NCBI GenBank assembly: GCA_018970725.1
Contig: JAGWVU010000048.1
Location: forward strand, 1 to 34,424
Length of the DNA stretch: 34,424 nt
Source: Verrucomicrobiota bacterium
GTDB taxonomy: Bacteria > Verrucomicrobiota > Verrucomicrobiia > Verrucomicrobiales > DEV007
Direction of reading: 5' to 3'
The translations under genes were made by a program, and so were the position numbers. The notes beneath the pieces are model-generated. The model saw nothing but the letters and a program-made list of their open reading frames with translations. It did not search any database and was not told the origin of the DNA. Below are positions 1 to 5,957 of this stretch, one piece after another. Positions within the stretch are counted from its first letter, which is position 1; every line of letters starts with the position of its first letter.

Positions 1-104
1 CGATCGAAAAGTTGGTGAGTTGGGGAATCCCCGGCGGTCCGAGTGAACTCGGCGCGATTCACCGCTTTTCTGCCGATGACCAGCCGCAGCACTCTTCTTG
101 AGGA
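1..104. other. Left edge of cassette array, no gene seen
   Basis: This stretch lies beyond the first attC-like site. It would be the beginning of the next cassette of the minus-strand array, but no convincing start codon or reading frame is visible before the window ends. Short frames crossing it on the plus strand run through the attC site and the lipoprotein gene and look like shadows. Confidence 0.4.
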
Positions 105-158
105 GAACGTCAGCGGACACCCGACGCGATCAGCGGTCGGCGTGCTCCGCCTTGTTCG
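105..158 (-). repeat. attC-like cassette recombination site A (family 1)
   Basis: A 54-bp imperfect inverted repeat bounded by GAAC and GTTC, with inner arms AGCGGA/TCCGCC-like and CAC/GTG, matching the layout of an integron attC site read on the minus strand. It shares most of its sequence with the sites at 577, 2883 and 3861. The lipoprotein gene stop codon at 130-132 lies inside it, as is common in gene cassettes. Confidence 0.75.
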
Positions 159-561
159 TCTCGTGGTCATTGTTTGTCGACGCTTCGCTGTGGACGTTGC
201 GATAAGTTATTTGAACGTTCATAATCATACTCTCTTTCAAGAAGGAAGTCTCGGAGGAAGTTGTAACTTCGAGTTCTCTTGGGGTTATCCATCTGATCGA
301 ATCGATTGGGTCTTCTGTGATGTAAACCTCTCCGGCATCATCGTTCCCAAGCTTCTCGCTTTCGAGCATGATTGAAACGTGATACGAATAGGCGGTAGTT
401 GCTCCGCAGTCTCGCTCGAAGACTACGGCAACCAAGCCATCTCCATTTGGTTCTGATTTCAGCAGACTATTGGCGCAGTCAAACAATGGAAAGCATCCCA
501 CCTGGAGAAACGCTATGAACAAGCATGCAAGGAGCGGTATGGGATTCAGCAGTGATTTCAT
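130..561 (-). CDS. Cassette-borne putative lipoprotein, function unknown
   Basis: A 143-aa protein with a hydrophobic N-terminus (residues about 5-21) ending in LQVGC. This resembles a lipobox with Cys23 as the lipidated residue, although Gln at -3 is not canonical. Export and membrane anchoring are therefore inferred. The mature part has no domain I recognise; it contains an FERDCG stretch and an acidic middle region. The C-terminal residues NKAEHADR are encoded by the attC-like site itself, a hallmark of cassette genes that read into their recombination site. The start lies 16 nt after the preceding attC-like site (577-630). Its role is unknown. Confidence 0.7.
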   Translation of the reverse strand: MKSLLNPIPLLACLFIAFLQVGCFPLFDCANSLLKSEPNGDGLVAVVFERDCGATTAYSYHVSIMLESEKLGNDDAGEVYITEDPIDSIRWITPRELEVTTSSETSFLKESMIMNVQITYRNVHSEASTNNDHETNKAEHADR

Positions 562-576
562 GCACTTTTTGAAGAC

Positions 577-630
577 GAACGTTTAGCGGACACGTGATGC
601 GATCAGCGTTCACCGTGCTCCGCCTGGTTC
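577..630 (-). repeat. attC-like cassette recombination site B (family 1)
   Basis: A 54-bp imperfect inverted repeat with GAAC/GTTC ends and the same internal words as site A (TAGCGGACAC, GCGATCAGCG, GTGCTCCGCC). It contains the stop codon of the PIN partner gene (603-605) and sits 16 nt upstream of the lipoprotein start. Confidence 0.75.
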
Positions 631-830
631 TCCTCCTTCATTTGAACTTGGTAAGCGCGGGCAGCGGCATCGATCTCCGCGACCGATAGGTTGGCGAAGA
701 GTCCCTCCTGCCATTTTGTGTAGTCAAATGGCTCGCGCTGAATCAGGGCGACAAAGCGCTCGGCTTCTACCAGTCCGAGCTTTTCCGCCAACAACTGCAT
801 GCCTGCGACCTTGATTTCGGTATCTGTCAT
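603..830 (-). CDS. Putative antitoxin partner of PIN-domain toxin
   Basis: A 75-aa protein whose start codon overlaps the stop of the PIN gene by 4 nt, so the two are translationally coupled. The sequence (MTDTEIKVAGMQLL, then VEAERFVALIQREPFDY) matches a small helical protein that I recall sitting beside VapC-like PIN proteins in many genomes. It is inferred to bind and silence the PIN nuclease and perhaps to repress the operon, although no DNA-binding fold is evident by eye. The C-terminal NQAEHGER is encoded by the attC-like site. The pair fills one cassette (577 to 1280). Confidence 0.75.
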   Translation of the reverse strand: MTDTEIKVAGMQLLAEKLGLVEAERFVALIQREPFDYTKWQEGLFANLSVAEIDAAARAYQVQMKEENQAEHGER

Positions 831-1258
831 GGGGATTCGATTACGAAGTCTATGGGGCTGATGATTTCCATTGGTAATAAAAGCAGCCTCCGTTTCAGCA
901 TTCGATCATCGGTCGTGATAAACCTATCACATGCGGCCTTTTCCGCACAGGCTAAGTGCAGACTGTCCTTCGGCTTCAGTCCGTTTGACTGGATTTCCGC
1001 GGCCCTGGTCACAATCAAGGGGTCTGAGTCGACGATTGCAGTGGCCAGCTTGCGCCAGTCCGCAATGCGAGTTCGGCGCTCCTCGAACGGATTCTCCGAG
1101 TTTTCGAAGTCGATCATGTATGACCAAATCAATTCGACTCGCCCCGATCGGATTCGCTCCTGGACCTCGAGCTTCGCCTCGGACTCCAAGCGGATGCGGA
1201 GCTGGCCTTGGTCATCGAAGGGGCGATTGAAACTGCAGCTGTCGAGATATACTCTCAT
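827..1258 (-). CDS. PIN-domain ribonuclease toxin (VapC-like)
   Basis: A 143-aa protein starting MRVYLDSCSFNRPF, a typical PIN N-terminus with the first metal-binding Asp at residue 6. Further acidic positions occur in the KDSLHLA helix and in the TTDDRML motif near the C-terminus, matching the PIN active-site pattern. PIN toxins are Mg-dependent RNases that halt translation when not held by an antitoxin. The gene is first in its operon and overlaps the 603-830 gene, which is inferred to be its antitoxin. The order toxin-then-antitoxin is the reverse of classical vapBC. The start is 22 nt from the attC-like site at 1280. Active as a toxin only by inference. Confidence 0.85.
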   Translation of the reverse strand: MRVYLDSCSFNRPFDDQGQLRIRLESEAKLEVQERIRSGRVELIWSYMIDFENSENPFEERRTRIADWRKLATAIVDSDPLIVTRAAEIQSNGLKPKDSLHLACAEKAACDRFITTDDRMLKRRLLLLPMEIISPIDFVIESP

Positions 1259-1279
1259 TTAGTCGGCCACTAATGAGGA

Positions 1280-1331
1280 GAACGTCCCGCATCACCGGCG
1301 CCGTTTAGGTGTCCGGTGAATGCGATTGTTC
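1280..1331 (-). repeat. attC-like cassette recombination site C (family 2)
   Basis: A 52-bp imperfect inverted repeat with GAAC/GTTC ends and strong arms (GCATCACCGG against CCGGTGAATGC). It is nearly identical to the site at 2306 but differs internally from family 1. It lies downstream of hicB and 22 nt upstream of the PIN toxin start. Confidence 0.78.
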
Positions 1332-1361
1332 GCAGTGGTCATGGTTCGTCCGTTCTACCTT

Positions 1362-1571
1362 TCAGACCTCGCAGAAGGCTGCCTCCGTTCGAGGTTCTGG
1401 AACTAGCTCTCCCTCCAGTCTGAGACCCTCAATGTGAAATTCAATGGCCTCCTGCATGGCGTCCTTCACTTCCTGCCGGGTGGCACCGGTGGCGATGCAT
1501 CCTGGAAGATCTGGAGAATAAGCAGAAAATCCACTTTCTGTAGTTTCAATAATGAATAGATAGCGGCTCAT
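1362..1571 (-). CDS. hicB: HicB-family antitoxin
   Basis: A 69-aa protein with the classic partial RNase H-like HicB fold signature: SRYLFIIETTESGFSAYSPDLPGC, then a helix that includes EAIEFHIEGL. HicB proteins bind HicA and block its mRNA cleavage. It follows hicA with a 4-nt overlap (1568-1571), so the two are co-translated. It is short and has no obvious C-terminal DNA-binding domain, so autoregulation through this protein is uncertain. It lies in a cassette that ends at the attC-like site 1280-1331. Confidence 0.88.
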   Translation of the reverse strand: MSRYLFIIETTESGFSAYSPDLPGCIATGATRQEVKDAMQEAIEFHIEGLRLEGELVPEPRTEAAFCEV

Positions 1572-1789
1572 TTTAGTCCTGCTTGCTTCAGAATGCTGTT
1601 CAAGGTCCCGGGGGCCAGATCGTCACTAGGCTTCCCGGCGACCGTGACCAGCCCGGGTTTCATGCCATGTTTGAACTGGCGATGGCTTCCCCGGGTTCGC
1701 ACGAGGTGCCACCCGTCAGCCTCAATCATGGCCACAACCTCCCGGACTTTCACCCTGCTTACCGTGACAGCGATTGCTGGATTGGTCAA
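1568..1789 (-). CDS. hicA: HicA-family mRNA interferase toxin
   Basis: A 73-aa protein with the double-stranded-RNA-binding-like HicA fold. The motif RTRGSHRQFKH carries the conserved Gly-Ser-His, with His as the expected catalytic residue, followed by the typical GTLNSILKQAGL helix. HicA cleaves mRNA and tmRNA in a ribosome-independent way and is neutralised by HicB. The gene precedes hicB (1362-1571) with a 4-nt overlap, the usual hicAB order. The usual start used here gives a slightly longer N-terminus (MTNPAIAVTVSRVKVREV); a later start near VKVREV is possible. Confidence 0.88.
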   Translation of the reverse strand: MTNPAIAVTVSRVKVREVVAMIEADGWHLVRTRGSHRQFKHGMKPGLVTVAGKPSDDLAPGTLNSILKQAGLK

Positions 1790-1843
1790 CTCCCGCAGTT
1801 CTCGCCTGCGTCACGGGATGGGAACGCCCATTTCTACAAAAGT

Positions 1844-1893
1844 GCACCTAATCAGCCACGCCAACCTATGAGGTAGTTGGTGACGCTTGGTGC
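1844..1893 (-). repeat. Divergent attC-like inverted repeat between cassettes
   Basis: A 50-bp imperfect inverted repeat with outer arms GCACC/GGTGC and inner arms CCAAC/GTTGG. It lies exactly where a recombination site is expected, between hicA (start 1789) and the next gene (stop 1896). Its sequence differs from both attC families, so the assignment rests on position and structure only. Confidence 0.4.
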
Positions 1894-1895
1894 GC

Positions 1896-2282
1896 CTAGC
1901 TTTGCCCACCGAGTCGGGTGATGGCGAAGAACTGCTGGAAGTCAATTGGCTCGGCATCGCCTTCTTCATCCTTCCAGTAGTACTCGCAGTGATGCTTATC
2001 TCTGAGGTCGTCAAGTCGGGTGAGCAGGTATCGCATGGCGAAAATGATTACCTGCAAACCATGGTTGGCGCCGATCGGTCCCATTGTGGTTTCCAATCCC
2101 TCAAGTTCTGCCCGGATCCAGATCGTATCACCATGCCCCGCACGCGTGAATGGCAATCCCAAGATCAACTTTACATCCCGTTCTTCCTTATCCTGGAACC
2201 TAGCCACAAACGCGAACTCGGCGAGATTCTCGCCGCAATCACCTTCGAATCTTGCCAGGCACTCTTGGCTGGGGTGAATCAT
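1896..2282 (-). CDS. Hypothetical cassette protein
   Basis: A 128-aa soluble, acidic protein with no signal peptide and no motif I can name with confidence. It begins MIHPSQECLARFEGDCGENL. A mixed alpha/beta layout is suggested by a strand-rich middle (GDTIWIRAELEGL) followed by the helix QVIIFAMRYLLTRLDDL. This arrangement loosely resembles small DUF6968-type proteins, but that is a weak by-eye impression. It occupies one cassette, starting 24 nt after the attC-like site at 2306 and ending at the divergent inverted repeat 1844-1893. Confidence 0.65.
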   Translation of the reverse strand: MIHPSQECLARFEGDCGENLAEFAFVARFQDKEERDVKLILGLPFTRAGHGDTIWIRAELEGLETTMGPIGANHGLQVIIFAMRYLLTRLDDLRDKHHCEYYWKDEEGDAEPIDFQQFFAITRLGGQS

Positions 2283-2305
2283 TCGTGGTAGTCAGGATTC
2301 AAAGC

Positions 2306-2357
2306 GAACGTCCAGCATCACCGGTGCCGTTCAGGTGTCCGGTGGATGCTATTGTTC
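2306..2357 (-). repeat. attC-like cassette recombination site D (family 2)
   Basis: A 52-bp imperfect inverted repeat with GAAC/GTTC ends, nearly the same as the site at 1280 (GCATCACCGG arm, GGTGTCCGGTG arm). It lies 21 nt beyond the stop of the 2379-2867 gene and 24 nt before the next cassette gene. Confidence 0.78.
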
Positions 2358-2378
2358 GGTTGTGCTTTTCTCATCGTC

Positions 2379-2867
2379 CTACTTTGCCCAGTAATACGAG
2401 ATTTTATACCAAGATCTCCTTATCGAACGACCCCACTCTGAGGTCCGCCGTGGATAATGACGGTCAAATTCCGCGTGGGAGAAGCTATCCGGAGCATCAC
2501 GCAGAATCGTGAGCAACAATCGGTTGTGAAGCTCCGGATTCGCCCAGGTTAAATCCACCACTGGTAGATCTGTTACCAACGGCTCCGCCCAATTTACAAG
2601 ACAGCAGCCGATTGAGTAGTCACCCACCCAAAACTCACCACCGCTTGCGTCGCGCACTAAATAACAAGTTCCATTTAAGGCCGCCACATGCCGCAGAAGC
2701 ACAAACGGAGACTGGACAACTAGTTCACGTTTCGTGCCTCGGATCGATGCAATCCTTATAACCTGACCATTAATTATAGGCGGTGGTGCGATTCGGTCAG
2801 TAACAACGAAAAAAACTACGGCGGCGATGGCCGCCGTAGCGCTAATTGAAACCAATATTGTCCTCAT
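2379..2867 (-). CDS. Hypothetical cassette protein with one N-terminal membrane segment
   Basis: A 162-aa protein if begun at the ATG at 2867. The open frame extends to 2987, but that extra part translates the attC-like site at 2883, so the inner start is chosen. It also falls 16 nt from the site, like its neighbours. Residues about 4-22 (ILVSISATAAIAAVVFFVV) form a signal anchor or uncleaved signal peptide. The rest is a mixed soluble domain with a YSIGCCLVNWAEP stretch and a basic, aromatic C-terminus. I do not recognise the family. Confidence 0.65.
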   Translation of the reverse strand: MRTILVSISATAAIAAVVFFVVTDRIAPPPIINGQVIRIASIRGTKRELVVQSPFVLLRHVAALNGTCYLVRDASGGEFWVGDYSIGCCLVNWAEPLVTDLPVVDLTWANPELHNRLLLTILRDAPDSFSHAEFDRHYPRRTSEWGRSIRRSWYKISYYWAK

Positions 2868-2882
2868 TTCAAGTCTATCGCC

Positions 2883-2935
2883 GAACGTCAGCGGCCACGC
2901 ACACCAATCAGGTGTTGCTGTGCGCCGCCTTGTTC
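2883..2935 (-). repeat. attC-like cassette recombination site E (family 1)
   Basis: A 53-bp imperfect inverted repeat with GAAC/GTTC ends. The outer arms AGCGGC/GCCGCC match family 1, while the centre has its own CACACC/GGTGT-like arms. It lies 16 nt upstream of the 2379-2867 start and 55 nt after the second hicA stop. Confidence 0.72.
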
Positions 2936-2990
2936 GGTGTGTCTCCATTTCATGATGAATGCGCGGCAAAGAAATCGCGAAGTCCAAAAG

Positions 2991-3176
2991 TCAGGGGGGC
3001 GGGATGTCGAGATCTTTGCAAATCTTCTTGGCAATCGTCTCTCTGAGTTCTCGATGTCGTGGAACTGACGATTTCCGCTTTGTCTCAGGGTGCCACCAGA
3101 TAGAGTGGCTGCCGCCCTCACGGAGCAGTTCGCAGCCATGTTTCCGTAGATGCCGTAAAAGTTCGTCACGCTTCAT
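2991..3176 (-). CDS. hicA: HicA-family mRNA interferase toxin (second pair)
   Basis: A 61-aa protein with the HicA pattern: KRDELLRHLRKHGCELLREGGSHS, then a basic stretch and IAKKICKDLDIP. The conserved Gly-Ser-His is present, so catalysis is possible. Its start overlaps the stop of the upstream hicB (3173-3385) by 4 nt, giving the order hicB-hicA, the reverse of the pair at 1362-1789. The two HicA proteins have little sequence in common beyond the fold, so this is a separately acquired subfamily, not a recent duplicate. Confidence 0.87.
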   Translation of the reverse strand: MKRDELLRHLRKHGCELLREGGSHSIWWHPETKRKSSVPRHRELRETIAKKICKDLDIPPP

Positions 3177-3385
3177 GTCAGAATCGAGACTTCCTCGTAG
3201 TCGCCCACGGCTTCGCGGCGCGCCTCCTCACGATTCAGTTCGATGATGTCGATCAATGCCTCCTTGAGGCTCTCGATGAGCTTCTCCTTCGTAAGCTCCT
3301 GAGCGTTTACGCCGCTAACCTCTTCAATCCAGCCGATCCACCAGTCTTCCTCCTTCTTGATAATTGCGGTAAATTGAGTATTCAT
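3173..3385 (-). CDS. hicB: HicB-family antitoxin (second pair)
   Basis: A 70-aa protein of the short HicB type, with FTAIIKKEEDWWIGWIEEVSG followed by a long helix with LIESLKEALIDIIELN. It is expected to cap the downstream HicA (2991-3176), whose start overlaps its stop by 4 nt. Being upstream of the toxin, the antitoxin would be made first. The start is 29 nt from the candidate site 3414-3510. Confidence 0.85.
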   Translation of the reverse strand: MNTQFTAIIKKEEDWWIGWIEEVSGVNAQELTKEKLIESLKEALIDIIELNREEARREAVGDYEEVSILT

Positions 3386-3413
3386 AAAGACTTAGTAAGG
3401 TTTCACTCTGCCC

Positions 3414-3510
3414 ACTAGCGTTCCCCTTGGACGACCCGGTGTCAAACCGCTTCGGAGATGGTACGATCCACTTCTCATGCGTCCGGTTCTGCGTCAACGA
3501 TGACGCTAGT
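3414..3510 (-). repeat. Long attC-like inverted repeat between cassettes
   Basis: A 97-bp imperfect inverted repeat with perfect 8-bp outer arms (ACTAGCGT at 3414-3421, ACGCTAGT at 3503-3510) and weaker inner pairing, including CCGG words. It is positioned between hicB and the next cassette gene, and that gene's stop codon (3506-3508) falls inside the right arm. Longer attC sites of this size are known, but the sequence matches neither local family. Confidence 0.42.
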
Positions 3511-3850
3511 CGCTAGAACCATCAGTTCCCGACTTTTGGGTTCCTGTTTCCACTATCCATTCCATCAAGTCCTTTGCCCCTTTGGCCTTCAATGTGTCCA
3601 CCACCTCCCGGAGGAGCGTCAGATGCTTTGTTGTTGCGAAGCACATGAGAGATCGGAACGGGCGGTCTTCAAACGGCGGGAGTTCAGAAATTTCGATATG
3701 TTCTCGCACCCTCGAAATCGTGTAATGGATTCCCTCTAGTCTCCTGGGGCCAAATCTCTTAGGCTTTCTTTTCACCTGGAATTGGCTGGAAAGAATCTCA
3801 TCAATGTGAAGGTCCGCTTCTGGGTGATATAAACCGATCGTATGTGACAT
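3506..3850 (-). CDS. Hypothetical cassette protein
   Basis: A 114-aa soluble protein with no signal peptide or membrane segment and no family I recognise. It starts MSHTIGLYHPEADLHIDEIL. A basic patch (QVKRKPKRFGPRR, residues about 25-37) precedes a likely alpha/beta region, and the C-terminal half has a helix around LTLLREVVDTLKAKGAKDLMEW. The start lies 11 nt after the attC-like site 3861-3913 and the stop sits in the inverted repeat at 3414-3510, so the gene fills its cassette. Confidence 0.65.
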   Translation of the reverse strand: MSHTIGLYHPEADLHIDEILSSQFQVKRKPKRFGPRRLEGIHYTISRVREHIEISELPPFEDRPFRSLMCFATTKHLTLLREVVDTLKAKGAKDLMEWIVETGTQKSGTDGSSD

Positions 3851-3860
3851 ACGAGTTACC

Positions 3861-3913
3861 GAACGCTAGCGGACACTCGACGCGATCAGCGTTCGACGTG
3901 CTCCGCCTGGTTC
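3861..3913 (-). repeat. attC-like cassette recombination site G (family 1)
   Basis: A 53-bp imperfect inverted repeat with GAAC/GTTC ends and the family 1 words CTAGCGGACAC, GCGATCAGCG and GTGCTCCGCC. It separates the 3941-4354 gene from the 3506-3850 gene. Confidence 0.75.
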
Positions 3914-3940
3914 TGCTCTAGTTTGTTTGCGTGTCGTCAT

Positions 3941-4354
3941 TCAAAAGACCCCTTGTCCTCCAAAGTCCTGCAAGCCTTTGAAATCGAGAAGCCAACCGGC
4001 CTCCTCTGCTTGCAACATGATGCTCCATTCTGGATCGGTAGCAAGATCGGTGACTGGGAGTCTAAGGCTGAACCAATCGCTTTCGCGATCAATCGGGGTG
4101 TCCTGATAACCATACGTGGCTTTCATCTCATTGGTCCGGCGGAGAATTCGCGGCCAAATATCTTCCCAATTCTCCCGAAGCTTCGTGTAGTTCTGCTGGA
4201 TGACCAAATCATCGGGGTTCTGAAAACGAGCCTTGATTCTGATCGATCCAATTCCCGGCCATTCCTCCGTAAGCTCAAGGTTCCAATCACCGATTCCAGA
4301 TTGCCTTCGAATTCGTCCCCAGTATGGGTGGTTGATTTCCTCCTCTTCACTCAT
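3941..4354 (-). CDS. Hypothetical cassette protein, first gene of the array
   Basis: A 137-aa soluble protein beginning MSEEEEINHPYWGRIRR. The pattern HPYWG followed by DWNLELTEEW, a predicted strand-rich region and a C-terminal LLDFKGLQDFGG recalls small DUF6985/DUF2262-like proteins often found in immunity or cassette contexts. This is only an impression. It is the cassette nearest the expected attI end. Its start is 9 nt from the inverted repeat at 4364-4407. Confidence 0.65.
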   Translation of the reverse strand: MSEEEEINHPYWGRIRRQSGIGDWNLELTEEWPGIGSIRIKARFQNPDDLVIQQNYTKLRENWEDIWPRILRRTNEMKATYGYQDTPIDRESDWFSLRLPVTDLATDPEWSIMLQAEEAGWLLDFKGLQDFGGQGVF

Positions 4355-4363
4355 TCTATGGAG

Positions 4364-4407
4364 CAGAACAGTCCAATTAACCCTCCCGTTGCCAATAACT
4401 TGTTCTG
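4364..4407 (-). repeat. Candidate terminal recombination site of the cassette array
   Basis: A 44-bp element with perfect 7-bp ends (CAGAACA at 4364-4370, TGTTCTG at 4401-4407). On the minus strand it begins GAACAAG like the family 1 sites, but the interior does not pair well. It could be a decayed attC or an attI-like site. The assignment depends mainly on its place just upstream of the first cassette gene. Confidence 0.33.
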
Positions 4408-4639
4408 GCCGCCGGAGGGAGTTTCAGGGTGTTACCCCGCCTCCATCATGCGGGTGCGTTAGTCGATTGTATTGAATCGTGGCTCCTGGGATTTGGCAAG
4501 GAGATTCTTGGGGCTGGAGTGTAGTTTTGGGTGAGGGGAATGGGCTTGCGCCGGAGTGCTGAGCGTCGTCTCAAGTGTCCCTCCGCAGCTTGTCAAGAGA
4601 CGCATCGCTCCGGCTCGTAGGCAAGCAGGCTGGAAGGTT
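4408..4639. other. Non-coding stretch where an integrase would be expected
   Basis: No credible gene is seen on either strand. In a complete integron, intI would begin here and read away from the cassettes on the plus strand, but no frame with tyrosine-recombinase features is present up to the SDR gene. The array therefore looks integrase-less at this end. Confidence 0.5.
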
Positions 4640-4713
4640 TTTGGTGTCAGGCTCGATGCGCGCTGAACATCAGGAACTCACCATGATCCCAGGTCATTTT
4701 GCCTGACACCAAA
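4640..4713. repeat. Short palindromic element with 13-bp perfect arms
   Basis: TTTGGTGTCAGGC at 4640-4652 is exactly mirrored by GCCTGACACCAAA at 4701-4713, with a 48-bp spacer. The arm word GTGTCAGGC resembles termini found beside REP-associated (IS200-like) transposases in other bacteria. No transposase is present here, so this would be a non-autonomous copy or a regulatory hairpin. Confidence 0.55.
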
Positions 4714-4978
4714 CGGGGAAAGCCACGGTTGGCGTCGGTCGTAACGATCCGAGCGCCAGGAATCAAGCAGATCTGGCGCTCCCGGCGTTGGAGCGGGCAC
4801 GGCACCCGGGCGATGGGTTCCAAGATTGGAGTTGGAGACGTTTCATGAGGGAAACCGGCGCAGGCAGATGCAACGCCCTTGCCCGGACGCGGGCCCGCGC
4901 CGAAGTGAGGTTTGGAGTGCGCGCGACGGGTCGCGCGCAGTCCAAGGGGAGCGGTGTCCGCGGTGGCTTGGCAGTTCC
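4714..4978. other. Non-coding stretch downstream of the SDR gene
   Basis: This 265-bp GC-rich stretch carries only unconvincing Arg/Pro-rich frames on both strands. It includes a palindromic CGGGCCCG run near 4890. No terminator with a T-run or other assignable feature was found. Confidence 0.35.
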
Positions 4979-5707
4979 TTACAGTTGCCCGATCGGCTGC
5001 ACGGTCGGCCAGAGTTTCACTTCCTCCGTGACGAGGTGCGCGGGGAGCCGGGCGATCTGGACGATGAGGTCCCCGAGTTCCCCGGGAGCAATGCATTTGG
5101 CAAGCACTTCGGGGTCCCGCGGGGGAAGATGGGCGCCTTCGGTGAAGTCGGTCTGTCCCCATGAGGGGAGGATCGAGGTCACGCGGACGCCGTGGGGACG
5201 CAACTCGGCGAGAAGGCAGCGCGAGAACATGAGGAGTCCGGCCTTTGCCGCCGAATAGACGCCCCAACCGGCCCAGGCGTGGGTGGAACAGGCGCTGCCG
5301 ATGTTCACGATCAGGCCCGATCCCTGCCCGCTCATAATTCGCGCGGCCCGGGTGCAACCGAGGATCGCTCCGGTCAGATTGCTCGCCAGCGAGCGCTCCA
5401 CCGAGGCGTCGTCCTGAACCGCGGCCTCCCCGATTTTGACCCCCTCCCCCGCGTTGTTGACCAACACGTCGAGACGGCCGGTGGCCCCGAGCACCTCCTC
5501 GAAAAGACCGTCCCACGCCGCGCCGTCGGAGGCGTCCGCCACCCGGTGGCGCGCTCCGATCCGGTCGGCGGCTTCCCGGAGCTTCACCTCGTTGCGACCG
5601 GTGATCCAAACCTTGGCCCCGGCCTTGGCGAACGAGGCGGCGATGCCCGCGCCGTAGCCGCGCGAGCCGCCGGTGACGACGACGGTGGAAGAGGAGAGAT
5701 CGGTCAT
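4979..5707 (-). CDS. Short-chain dehydrogenase/reductase (SDR)
   Basis: A 242-aa classical SDR oxidoreductase. The Rossmann cofactor motif TGGSRGYG spans residues 12-19, the structural motif NNAG 84-87, and the catalytic set is Ser138 (NIGSACS), Tyr151 and Lys155 (YSAAK). ITGRN at 35-39 follows the second strand and suggests NADP(H) preference through its Arg. The substrate cannot be told. The frame continues upstream to a TTG at 5746, but ATG at 5707 gives the normal SDR N-terminus and is chosen. The gene is monocistronic, diverging from the tRNA-Leu gene at 5867. Length is typical of the family. Confidence 0.93.
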   Translation of the reverse strand: MTDLSSSTVVVTGGSRGYGAGIAASFAKAGAKVWITGRNEVKLREAADRIGARHRVADASDGAAWDGLFEEVLGATGRLDVLVNNAGEGVKIGEAAVQDDASVERSLASNLTGAILGCTRAARIMSGQGSGLIVNIGSACSTHAWAGWGVYSAAKAGLLMFSRCLLAELRPHGVRVTSILPSWGQTDFTEGAHLPPRDPEVLAKCIAPGELGDLIVQIARLPAHLVTEEVKLWPTVQPIGQL

Positions 5708-5866
5708 GAGTGGGGGGACCGTGCCTTGACCGGTTTGCGGATTCAAATCAAATTCGCGGATTGAAACGGATTGGGATCAACGGAACTGCCCGTGATCCTC
5801 CGCCCAAAACAACTTGCGCAAATTCCACCGCCGTTTACTCTGCCACTCCGCTGGGGTTCCCAGTGC

Positions 5867-5947
5867 GCCGATGTGGCGGAACGGTAGACGCGTGCGATTC
5901 AAAATCGTATTCCCTCGGGAGTGTGGGTTCGAGTCCCACCATCGGTA
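5867..5947 (+). tRNA. tRNA-Leu (anticodon CAA)
   Basis: The cloverleaf is readable by eye. The acceptor arm GCCGATG pairs with CATCGGT (first pair G-U) with discriminator A. The D-arm region is GCGGAACGGTAGACGC, the anticodon stem TGCGA/TCGTA holds the 7-nt loop TTCAAAA with anticodon CAA, a long class II variable arm CCTCGGGAG is present, and the T-arm contains GGGTTCGAGTCCC. CCA is not encoded. It decodes UUG. It stands alone, converging with gpmI. Confidence 0.95.
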
Positions 5948-5957
5948 GAGCTTTCAG

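Noticed and set aside
2868-2987. 40-residue upstream extension of the 2379-2867 gene
   Set aside because: These codons translate the attC-like site at 2883-2935; other cassette genes start just after their site.
105-3913. Regularly spaced repeats as a CRISPR array
   Set aside because: The repeats are imperfect inverted repeats separated by 400-1000 bp with genes between them, not short direct repeats with unique spacers.
4647-5609. 320-codon minus-strand frame
   Set aside because: A shadow frame of the SDR gene and its downstream GC-rich spacer, with Arg/Pro/Gly-rich sequence and no domain.
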